A stretch of 64,000 bases of DNA from Kiritimatiellia bacterium. Lineage in GTDB: Bacteria > Verrucomicrobiota > Kiritimatiellia > WLWN01. Where the stretch lies: positions 573,792-637,791 of the forward strand of contig WLWN01000001.1 of the NCBI GenBank assembly GCA_012103575.1, read 5' to 3'. Under the pieces are notes generated by a model that was not told where the DNA came from, did not search any database, and was given only the letters and a program-made list of their open reading frames with translations. Below are positions 34,001 through 46,000 of the stretch, piece by piece. Made by a program: the position numbers and the translations under genes. Each line of letters opens with the position of its first letter. Positions within the stretch are counted from its first letter, which is position 1.

Positions 34001-37000
34001 GGAAAAGTAGATCGAAAAGCGCTACCCTGGCCGATCACTAAAAATCCTGTTCAAGACAAAGAGACACTTCAACCCGTCGAAAAATCTGAACCGAAAAAGA
34101 TCGATCATAAGATTATAACCGAATTGCTATCCTATTTTACAGAGATATTGGATGCGAAAGATCTGACTATAAGCGATGACTTGTTTGATATAGGGGCCAC
34201 CTCCTTTACCATGGTTCAAGTCGTTGAAAAAATCCAAGACGAGTATGGTATCACCATCCCTGTAGAGGTATTTTTGAATGACCCAAGAGTGTTGACCATT
34301 GGGAATTATGTGGATAAAGCGCTTAGCCAAGCAGGTGATCAACAGAATAAACCTGCACCGGAAAATGGGGCAAAGCCTATTGCCGGAGCACCCACAAATG
34401 AGGGAATCACAACCGAGTTACTGTCCTATTTTGCGGAGATATTGGATGCCGAAGGTCTGACTATAAGCGATGACTTGTTTGATATAGGGGCCACCTCCTT
34501 TACCATGGTTCAGGTCGTTGAAAAGATTCAGGAAGAGCATGGTGTCACCATCCCTGTGGAGGTATTTTTGAATGACCCAAGAGTGTTGACCATTGGGAAT
34601 TATGTGGATAAAGCGCTTAGCCAAGCAGGTGATCAACAGAATAAACCTGCACCGGAAAATGGGGCAAAGCCTATTGCCGGAGCACCCACAAATGAGGGAA
34701 TCACAACCGAGTTACTGTCCTATTTTGCGGAGATATTGGATGCCGAAGGTCTGACTATAAGCGATGACTTGTTTGATATAGGGGCCACCTCCTTTACCAT
34801 GGTTCAGGTCGTTGAAAAGATTCAGGAAGAGCATGGTGTCACCATCCCTGTGGAGGTATTTTTGAATGACCCAAGAGTGTTGACCATTGGGAATTATGTG
34901 GATAAAGCGCTTAGCCAAGCAGGTGATCAACAGAATAAACCTGCACCGGAAAATGGGGCAAAGCCTATTGCCGGAGCACCCACAAATGAGGGAATCACAA
35001 CCGAGTTACTGTCCTATTTTATAGAGATATTGGATGTGAAAGGTCTGACCATGAGCGATGACCTGTTTGATGTAGGAGCCACCTCCTTTACCATGGTTAA
35101 GGTCGTTGAAAAAATCCAAGATGAGTATGGTGTCACCATCCCCGTAGAAGTGGTTTTGGATAATCCAACAGTGGGTGCCATAGCTGATTATATGCTAAAG
35201 CAGTTTGAGGGTATGACTCCCGTTGTTCCTCATGATCCGGAACCTCAAGAAGAGCAACAGATCTCTGAAGAAGTAGTGGTACAGCTTCAACCGGTTACGT
35301 TTAGGGAGGAAGCTTATACGCAAAGCAGCGCCGCTTTGGAATACACCCATCAAATCGTTTCATTTGCTGGGATCAGTCGTTTATTGTCTCTCCTACAGTG
35401 CAGAACCATCAAAGGAAGACCCAAATATCTCTATCCCTCTGCCGGCGGAATGAATCCTGTTCAAACTTATATTTATATTAAAGAGAATCGGGTTGAGGGT
35501 GTTCTGGAAGGTATCTATTACTACCAGCCCGAAGAGCATGCGTTATACACTATCAAAGCGGGCTGTGAATTTGATCCTTCGATCTTTTCAGAAACCGATG
35601 GTGTTTTGTTTGAGCAAGCAGGGTTTGCTTTATTTCTGATTGCTCAAATGGAAGCCATTGAGCCTACCTATCAGGAAGCCAGTCCTGTGCTTTCAATCCT
35701 AGATGCCGGGTACATGGGGCAGCTTATGATGAGTGAACAGCGAGAGTGTTCTATAGGGTTGACACCTGTGGTCGGAGTCGATTTTAACAAGGTAGGCTCC
35801 CTATTCAAACTCGATAAAACACATCGGTTTATTCACTGTATCGCTGGAGGCGTTCCATCAGAGAATTCCCCGATGCCTGATCATCGTTCGGTCATGCCGT
35901 ATCCCCCTTTTAAAGCAGATCAATCATTCGCTTCATTCTTAAATCCGGAAGTGTCTGAATTTAAAACATTGACCAAAGAGGAGAATGATTCACACCACGC
36001 AAAAAAGGTTCACATTCGACGGTTCAGCCAGGAAGAGACCTTTCTGAAACTTGACCCGTATGATTTCTCCGAGGGCGACCATGCGCTTCGGTCATGTCAG
36101 CGGACCTATCCAAAGGACCCGGTATCTTTCGAACAGTTCAGTAAGTTTTTATCACTTTTAAAACCTGAAAATATAGAAGGTGTATCCTGTCGTTTACATG
36201 CTTCGATCATCGGGGTGGATTATATCCAGACTTATTTATACATCAAAAAAAACGGTGTGGAAGGGGTGGCCGAAGGGGTGTACGTTTACGATTCTGAAAA
36301 TCATGCGTTGGTCTTGGTGACACCGGGTCCGTTAGCTGAGATCAAATCGAGCTATACACCCTTTAATCGAAAGCATTATCAGCAAGCCAAGTTTTGTCTG
36401 TTTTGGGTGGGAGACCTCAAAGCGTTGGACGCTGTATATCAACATGACAACCTCTATATTGCTTTGTTGGAAACGGGATATAGGGGGCAGTTACTTATCG
36501 AAAAAAAGGCGGAGTTTGACATAGGACTTTGTCCCATTGGAGGCATGCGATTCGAAAAAATCCGCACGGCGTTCAATGTAGAAGACAGCCAAGAATTAAT
36601 CCAGAGCTTTATGGGAGGACGTACAGAATCGCCCATACCGATTGGTCGGGATGCCCTTGAGGTGGGTCGAGGAGAGTTGGGTCAAGTCGAGAAACGATCA
36701 AATCAGGTGCTTTATCGGGATCTGGCTATTGTTGGGATCAGCGGCCGCTATGCCAGCGCGGAAAAAATAGAAACCTATTGGGAAAATCTAAAAGAGGGGA
36801 AAAGCAACTTAAAAGAGTGGCCAAAGAACCGACCCGGAGGGATCGAAGACGTTGGGATACGAGGAGGGTTTCTAAATGATGTTGATTGCTTTGACTCACT
36901 TCTCTTTGCCATATCACCGGCTGAAGCCAAGGGCATGGATCCCCAAGAGCGTCTCTTTTTAGAGGTCGTATGGGAATGCCTTGAAAACGCGGGGTATACA

Positions 37001-40000
37001 GGTGCGGGGTTAAATGGGTGTTCTCAGAGAGTGGGCGTTTTTGTCGGCGCGATGTGGAGTGATTATCAGAACCAAGGCTCAGATGCTTGGAGTCGGACGC
37101 AGATACCAGATGCAGCGTCTTTTCATTCGTCGATCGCGAATCGGGTTTCGTACTTTTTCAACTTTAACGGACCCAGCGCTTCGCTAGATACCTCTTGTTC
37201 GTCGGCGTTGACCGCTCTCCATGTCGCTTGCGAGAGTATACAGAATGGAGACTGTGATGTGGCTGTTGTCGGAGGGGTCAATATTATAAACCATCCTTAC
37301 CATCAGGCGTTGTTGAGGTATCTTGATTTATTGTCGAAAAACAATGAATGCCATCCTTTTGGAGCCGAAGCAAATGGGTGGGTCGTTGGAGAGGGCGTGG
37401 GAGCGGTTTTGATTAAGACAAAGGAACAGGCCGAGAAGGCAGGCGACACGATTCATGGTTTGATTAAAGCGACGGCTATTAGTCATAGCGGAAAGACGAT
37501 GCGGTATGGAGCGCCGAATGCGCAATCACAAAAAGAATCCATCTTGCGTGTTTTAGATAAAGCAGACCTATCCCCGGAATCGATCGGTTATGTGGAAGCG
37601 GCGGCGCCGGGAGCGAGTATTGCCGATGCATCTGAAATGACCGCCATCCAAGAAGTGTTTCGTGACGTGCCGAGCTTACCTGTCGGAACGGTTAAATCGA
37701 ATATCGGTCATCTAGAATCGGCCTCGGCCATGTCGCAATTGACCAAAGTTCTTTTGCAAGTAAAGCATGGCGAGCTAGCTCCAACGCTAAACTGCACACC
37801 CATCAATCCCATGTTCAAACTGGAAGAGAATGGGGTGGAACTTGTTGAAGCGCTTAAACCTTGGGATCACCCCCGTCGGGCCTTAATCAATGCGTTTGGG
37901 GCTACCGGATCGGGCGGACATATCATTCTGGAAGAATATGTTCAAAAGAGAGCCGTTAAGCCGTCCAGACCGACATTGATTGTTTTGTCAGCGGCAACCG
38001 ATGAACAGCTGAGACGGTTGGTCGGAAGACTACAAGATTTCATGGCCCATTCTTCGTTACCCTGCTTGTCCGATATCGGATATACGCTTCGTGTGGGACG
38101 CGTTGAAATGGATGAGCGGTTGGCTGTAGTTGTAGAAACACATGACGAGCTCAGAGAAAGACTTGCTGCTTATTTAAACGGTGGTGAAAAAAAGTCGGGA
38201 CTTTTTCGTGGAAGCGTAATTGGAGAAACACCGTCTCCTGAGAGAAAAGAGGAACCCACGGTTTATACGATGGCCGAACAATGGGTGCGAGGCGTGCCAT
38301 TCGATTCGAAGAGGATCGATCAAGGTTATGAACGAAGAGTCCCCTTGCCGACGTATCCTTTTGCCAAAGAAAAGCACTGGGTTGAAATGTATGAAACTGT
38401 TTCTCCTACGAATCTTAATAACGGAAAAGATCTGCAGGAGGAACATGGCGCGAATGGGTTGGAAAAAATCGAAACCAAGCTCAAAGAAATGTTTGCAGAA
38501 GTGTCTGAAATTCCAGTAGCCCGGATTGGTGCAAAGACGCGGTTAGAGCAATACGGACTGAATTCTTTGATGATCAACAAGCTGAACCTTCGTCTTGAAA
38601 AAGATTTTGGAGAACTGCCCAAAACCCTCTTTTTTGAATATTCGACGTTACATGAATTGGCGAAGTATTTTTTGGAGTCTCATGCTGAACAGGTCCAGGA
38701 ATTATCGGCTATTGCACCTAAAGTAAACGTTTCATACACCGCGAAGGAAAAAAATAAGACGTCTTATAGGTCTGTAGAAGATGATTGGAATGATCAGGTT
38801 GCGATTGTCGGAATTAGTGGGAGATATCCAAAGGCCCCCAATCTGGAGGTGTATTGGGAGAATTTGAAGAACGGGATTGATTGCATAAGTGAGATCCCCC
38901 CAGAGCGATGGGATCATCTAAAGTATTACCACACAGAGAAACAAACCCCGGGCAAAGCATACAGCAAGTGGGGTGGGTTCATAGATGATGTGGATAAATT
39001 CGATCCGCTTTTCTTTGGTATATCACCCCGAGAGGCGGAATTACTCGATCCCGAGGAACGGATATTTCTGGAAACGGCGTGGCATACCTGCGAAGACGCC
39101 GGTTATACCCGGTCCTCCTTAGATAGTGTTTTTAATGGAAAGGTAGGTGTCTTCGTTGGGGTAATGTACGGAGACTATCAATTACTCGAAGGGCGTCACC
39201 CTAATGGGCCCTTTTCCAGGCTGGTCAGTGCGGCGTATGGCTCTATTGCCAACCGGGTTTCTTATGTATTGGACGTGCATGGTCCGAGTATGGCGATTGA
39301 TACGATGTGCTCTTCGTCTCTGACGGCATTGCATTTGGCCTCCGAAAGCATTCGACGTGGAGAATGCGAAGCGGCTATAGCCGGTGGGATAAACCTATCG
39401 ATTCATCCGAGAAAATATGTCCAGCAATCTCAGCTGGGCATGTCTTCAACCGATGGGCGGTGCCGAAGTTTTGGAGAAGGAGGAGATGGGTTTGTTCCTG
39501 GAGAGGGCGTTGGGGCGGTGTTGCTCAAACCGTTAACTAAAGCGATCAAAGATGGGGATCATATTTATGGTCTCATAAAGGGGATCGCGATCAATCATGA
39601 CGGAAAAACAAACGGGTATACAGTGCCCAATCCGCATGCACAGACCACCATGATCCTCGATGCATTGAAACGGGCCCAGGTCGACCCACGAACCATCAGC
39701 TATTTAGAAGCGCATGGTACGGGCACATCGTTGGGAGATCCGGTTGAAATCAGAGGGTTGAGTAAAGCCTTTGGAACCTATACCGAGCAAAGACAATTTT
39801 GTCCGATCGGGTCGGTCAAATCGAACTTAGGCCATTTAGAGGCGGCCGCAGGTATGGTTGGGTTAACCAAAGTTCTCTTTCAGATGAAGCATCAACGAAT
39901 TGTTCCCTCGCTTTATTCAAAAGAACTTAACCCGAATATCAATTTTGAAAAGAGCCCTTTTTATGTTCAGCAAGAACTGGCCGAATGGAAACGGCCCATC

Positions 40001-43000
40001 GTCGAAATAGATGGAGAACATAAAGAATACCCCCGGATCGCCTGCATCTCTTCATTTGGCGCAGGAGGATCCAATGCGCATGTCATCATCGAGGAATACC
40101 TCGATGACGGTTCGAGGTTCAAGGTTCAAAGTTCGGGGTTAGAAACTAAAGGGCCCTATATCATTGTCTTGTCGGCGAAGAATGCGGGCCGACTAAAGGA
40201 AGGGGCTAAAAACCTCCAGACTTTTTTAACCTCGAACTCCGAACCTCAAACCTTGAACCTCCACGAAGTGGCCTACACCCTCCAGGTGGGTCGCGAAGCC
40301 ATGGAAGAGCGCTTGGGCTTAGTTGTTGATTCGAAGAAAGAACTTGAGGAGCAGCTACAGGCCTTCATGGAAGGGAAAGAGGATGTGGAGGATATGTATC
40401 TTGGTCGAGTCAAGCGTAACCAAGATGGGCTGGTGGTCTATGCTGCAGATGATGACATGGCGAAGATGGTTGAAGCCTGGGCAGCTAAAGGAAAGTACAA
40501 TAAGCTTCTGGACCTTTGGGTGAAAGGGCTGAACGTTGATTGGAATAAGCTTTATGGAGAAAATAAACCTCAGCGTATTAGTCTGCCCACCTATCCCTTT
40601 GCAAGAGAGCGGTATTGGATTGAGGGAAATGCGGATTGCGGATTGGGGATTGCGGAGACAGGGAAAGAACTTCATCCGTTGGTGCATGAAAATACCTCGG
40701 ACGTATCCGAGCTGCGTTTCAGTTCGACCTTTACGGGCAAAGAATTTTTCTTTGCGGATCACCCGGTGAAAGGCGAGAAAATTCTCCCTGGCACGGCCTA
40801 TCTGGAAATGGTCCGAGAAGCCGTCGAACAAGCCTGTGGAAAATTGGTCAAAGATCATCAAAGCATTATTCATCTCAATAACGTGGTGTGGGCTCGTCCG
40901 ATTTCCGTGGGAACGAACCCTCAAGAAGTCCATATTGGATTATTCCCCGAAGAAAACGGAGAGATCGCCTACGAAATCTACACCGCCTACCCCGGGGAAG
41001 GGAAATCCGCAATCCGTAATCCGCAATCCGCAATCGACTCGGTTGTGCATAGTCAAGGGGTAGCGTTGTTCGCCTCGGCAGGCCAACGCCTTCAGCTTGA
41101 TCTCAAAGCCTTACAGGAAACGTGTGCTCAAAGAGTTTTAAGCACTGATGAATGCTATACGACTTTTCAAGCGATGGGCATTGAGTATAGTCCTTCTTAC
41201 CAAAGTATTGAACAACTCTATATTGGAGAGAATGACGTGTTAGCCAAACTGGCCTTGCCTTCTTCAGTAACAGAAACAAAGGATCAATTCACCCTGAATC
41301 CCATCTTGCTGGACTCGGCTCTTCAGGCTTCTATCGGCTTAGTCTTCCCTAACCGAGCACCGAGCACCAAGAACCTTGAACCCCTATGCCCCGTTGCCTT
41401 GGAACGACTTGAAATCATGGATAGCTGCAAAGAATCAATGTGGGTGCGAGTACGCCATTCTGAGGGCAGCTCAGCTTCGGGCCAAGTGTGGAAATTAGAC
41501 ATTGATCTGTGCGATACATCCGGGAATGTTTGTGTGAAGATGCATGGACTCTCTTGCCGAACGCTTCAACAAGATCAAGAGTATGCTCATGCTCCTTCTT
41601 CTCCTCAGTTACAGCTGACAGATACGCAGCAAGTTCCGTTGCCCGTTTTAACGAATAAATCCTCGAAGGTGGTTCTGAGTCCATTATCGGAGGCTCAACC
41701 TTTTTCTATTCAAATCAAGCAGGTTCGGCAGCCTGAAAAAACACTTTTAACAGAGCCTGTATCGATAACTTCCACGTTGGAAAATCAAAGTGAATTGACC
41801 GCTCCAGTTGCATCGAAGATTTCAAAAGAAGTGCTGGGAAAAGAGCTGGTTGTAAGCTTTGCCCAAGCTCTATACATGAAGCAAAGCGACATAGATATTG
41901 ACAAACAATTTGTTGAAATGGGATTGGATTCGATCGTGGGTGTGGAATGGATCCAAACGATTAATAAGACCTATTCACTGCATATACCAGCCACAAAGGT
42001 ATATGATTATCCAAGTATTAGAGAATTGGCTAGATATATGAAAAGAGAATTAGAGAAACAAGAAAAAGGAACGCCTCTTCAAAAAGCCATCGAACAGATG
42101 CCTGAGCGTGTCATAGCTGAACAGAAGCCATCGAAGATATACCCACTACCAATGACCGCTCCAGTTGCATCGAAGATTTCAAAAGAAGTGCTGGGAAAAG
42201 AGCTGGTTGCAAGCTTCGCCCAAGCTCTATACATGAAGCAAAGCGATATAGATATTAACAAACAATTTGTTGAAATGGGGTTGGATTCGATCGTGGGTGT
42301 GGAATGGATCCAAACGATTAATAAGACCTATTCGCTGCATATATCAGCCACGAAGGTATATGATTATCCAAGTATTAGAGAGTTAGCTGGATATGTTCAA
42401 AAGGAATTAGAGAAACAAGAAGGAGCGTCTTCTCAAAAAGCCATCGAACAGATGCCTGAGCGTGTCATAGCTGAACAGAAGCCATCGAAGATATACCCAC
42501 TACCAATGACTGCTCCAGTTGCATCGAAGATTTCAAAAGAAGTGCTGGGAAAAGAGCTGGTTGTAAGCTTCGCCCAAGCTCTATACATGAAGCAAAGCGA
42601 CATAGATATTGACAAACAATTTGTTGAAATGGGGTTGGATTCGATCGTGGGTGTGGAATGGATCCAAACGATTAATAAGACCTATTCACTGCATATACCA
42701 GCCACAAAGGTATATGATTATCCAAGTATTAGAGAATTGGCAGGATATGTTCAAAAAGAATTAGAGAAACAAGAAAGAGCGCCCCTTCAAAAAACTTCCG
42801 AGCACATGCCTGAGCGCAGTATAGCTCCGCAGAAGCCATCAAAGGTATACGCACTACCAACCCTTAGGAAGCAGCATTCCATCAGGCCATTAGGAGGGCC
42901 TAAACAAGCCTATACCCATCAAACTCAAGAGGTGAACCCTGGACATTTAGGAAGTCTTGTTTTTCAAAAAAGGTACGGGTGCAAGTTGAGCTATTTTACC

Positions 43001-46000
43001 GGCTCCATGTATCGCGGCATTGCTTCAGAGCAACTCGTTCTTACCATGGGAAAAGAAAATTTGTTGAGTTTTTTTGGAAGTGCAGGTTTTACAGCTAAAG
43101 AATTAGAACCTCGTATTGCATCGATACAGTCTCAACTGGGGTTAAATAAACCTTATGGGATCTGCTTAATTGCTAGCCTAAATCACCCTGAAGAAGAGAT
43201 GCAGCAGGCTAAGTTGTTCGTTCAATACAACATTCCCATTATTGAGGCAGCCGCGTTTTCGGCGTTAACACCGGCTCTTGTGTATTGTCGAGTTAAAGGC
43301 CTCTGCCAAACCAACGGACGCATGGTGTTCTCTCGACGTATTATCGCAAAATGTTCACGTTTAGAAGTTGCCCGTTTATTTTTAGCCCCTCCTCCTATTG
43401 AGATGGTAAATGATTTAGTCGGGTCGGGCTTGATAACCAAGGAAGAAGCCGACCTATCGCAACGGATTCCCATGGTAGACGACCTTGCGGTTGAAGCCGA
43501 TTCAGGAGGTCATACCGACCAAGGCGTATCCTTCTCATTGCTGCCCTCGATGATGGCGTTAAAGGACTCATTGATCAGGGAGTATCACTACCAGGAAGAG
43601 ATCCTTATCGGCTGTGGAGGAGGAATTGGGACCCCAGAGTCAGTTGCCTCTGCTTTTGCCTTAGGCGCCGATTTTATTTTTACCGGTTCGATTAATCAAT
43701 GCACAGTGGAAAGTGGGGCTCATGATATCGTCAAAGACCTATTATCGACGCTCAGTGTTCATGATACGACTACGGCACCTGCTGGAGATATGTTTGAGAT
43801 GGGGGCAAAAGTTCAGGTAGTGAAGAAAAAGACCCAGTTTCCGAACCGGGCCAATAGATTATATCAACTCTTTCAGCACTATAAATCAGTGGAGGAAATT
43901 CCTGTATCGATTCAGCAAGATATAGAAAAGCATTACTTCAAAAAGACATTTTCAGAGGTGTGGGACCTGGTGTGTGCGTATAAAAACAAAAAAAGTCCGG
44001 AGCAAATTAGCGAAGCTTTAGAGAATGCTCGCATTAAACTAAAACTGATATTTCAGTGGTATTTTGCCCGTACCAATCAGGTGACGTTCCATGGAGATGA
44101 ATTAGAAAGCGATAATTTCCAAATTCATTCTGGACCGGCGATGGGAGCGTTTAACCAATGGGTTAAAGGAACCAGCCTGGAAAACTGGAGAAATCGTCAT
44201 GTGGATCACATCAGCGAACAATTAATGAGCAAAGCCTGTGAATATATTCAGAGAAAGCCCTTATTTATTTCTAAAAGTTCCCCCCAAGAGTCTGTATCAA
44301 ATCAAGAGCCTGTATCAAAAGAAGTGGAGGTCTCTTCTAAGGCTGAGAACCTATCAGCGCCCAAGCAGCAACGTTCTCCGCAAAAAAGTGATATAGCTAT
44401 CATTGGAATGTCAGGGCAATTCCCCCGGGCCAAGAATGTAGACGAGTTTTGGGAAAATCTTTCACAAGGGAAGGATGGCATATCGGAGATTCCAGCCACA
44501 CGTTGGTCGATCGATCAACTTTATGATCCCGATAAAGAGGCTCCCGGCAAGACCTATTGCAAATGGATGGGAGTTTTGGAAGATGCGGACCAGTTTGATC
44601 CCTTGTTTTTTAACATTTCTCCAGCCGAGGCTGAAAGGATGGATCCTCAACAGCGTCTATTTTTAGAAAACGCGTGGCATTGTATTGAGGATGCAGGGCT
44701 TAATCCAGCTTCTTTATCAGGAAGTTCTTGTGGAGTTTTTGCGGGTTGCGCCATCAGTGATTATGGGCAGTCGATGAACGGCAACGCGTTGAATGCACAG
44801 GGTTTAATGGGAGAAAGTCCCTCCATTTTAACAGCGAGAATAGCTTACTTGCTAAACTTGAAAGGTCCCTGTCTAGCAATAGATACGGCGTGTTCTTCTT
44901 CTCTCGTGGCGATAGCTGAAGCGTGTAACAGCTTGCAGCTTAAAACCAGCGACCTGGCTTTGGCCGGAGGCGTCTGTGTGTTACCGGGTCCTTCCATGCA
45001 TATAATGACCAGCAAAGCCGGCATGTTGTCCGAAGAGGGGCGCTGCTTTACCTTTGATAAAAGAGCGAATGGATTTGTTCCAGGAGAAGGCGTTGGGATT
45101 ATTTTATTAAAACGACTATCAGATGCGATTGGAGATGGGGATCAAATTCATGGAGTGATTAAGGGCTGGGGCGTGAATCAGGATGGGAAGACCAATGGGA
45201 TAACCGCTCCGAGTGTGAACTCACAAATTGCCTTAGAAAAAGAGGTGTATGATCGTTTTGGTATTAATCCTGAGAAGATCTCCTTAGTAGAGGCCCATGG
45301 GACAGGCACCAAGCTTGGAGATCCTATAGAAGTAGAAGCATTGATCGAGTCTTTCCGTTCCTATACGGACAAGGAAGATTATTGTGCTCTAGGTTCGGTG
45401 AAAAGCAATATTGGCCATCTTCTACCTGCGGCAGGAGTTACCGGGGCGATCAAACTACTATTGGCCCTAAAACATCGGAAGTTGCCTCCAACGATTCATT
45501 ATAATGCTTTAAATGAACATATTAACCTTGAGAAGTCCCCATTTTATGTGAATACCGAACGCAAAGAATGGAGGAGAGCAGAAGGACAAAAACGTTGTTC
45601 GGCCATCAGTTCCTTTGGCTTTAGCGGGACCAATGCGCATGTGGTCATCGAGGAGTACCTCGATGAGAAATCCGAAATTCTAAATTCTAAATCCGAAAAT
45701 AAAGAATGCTTAATCGTGCTGTCGGCGAGGGATGAGGAGCGGCTTCAAGAGTATGTTGAAAAGTTTTATGGATATTTAACATCGAACATCGAAGAGCAAA
45801 GGTTGAACATCGAAAGTTTAGCTTACACCCTTCAGGTAGGGCGGGAAGCGATGGAGGAGCGGCTGGCTTTTATAGTAAATTCCCTAGAAGAGCTTACCAG
45901 TCGATTAAGCAGTTACTTAGAAGGTAAGAAAGGTGATTTTCTAAGGGGTAATGTAAAAAAAGAGAAGGTGGACATCTTCTTAGAAGGTAAGGCGGGAAGG

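Larger units (their letters stand above)
38797..44250 (+). other. KS7-DH-ACP x3-ER: second predicted beta-branching module with a cis ER
   Basis: KS7 is complete (DTMCSSS, EAHGTGT, SNLGHLEA). DH7 has HPVKGEKILP but the variant YSPSYQ and LNPILLDSALQ, as in DH3. There is no KR. Three ACPs with GLDSIVGVEWI follow, then a PfaD-type flavin enoyl reductase (42940-44250), then KS8. Order and motifs fit beta-branching followed by enoyl reduction. Confidence 0.75.
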
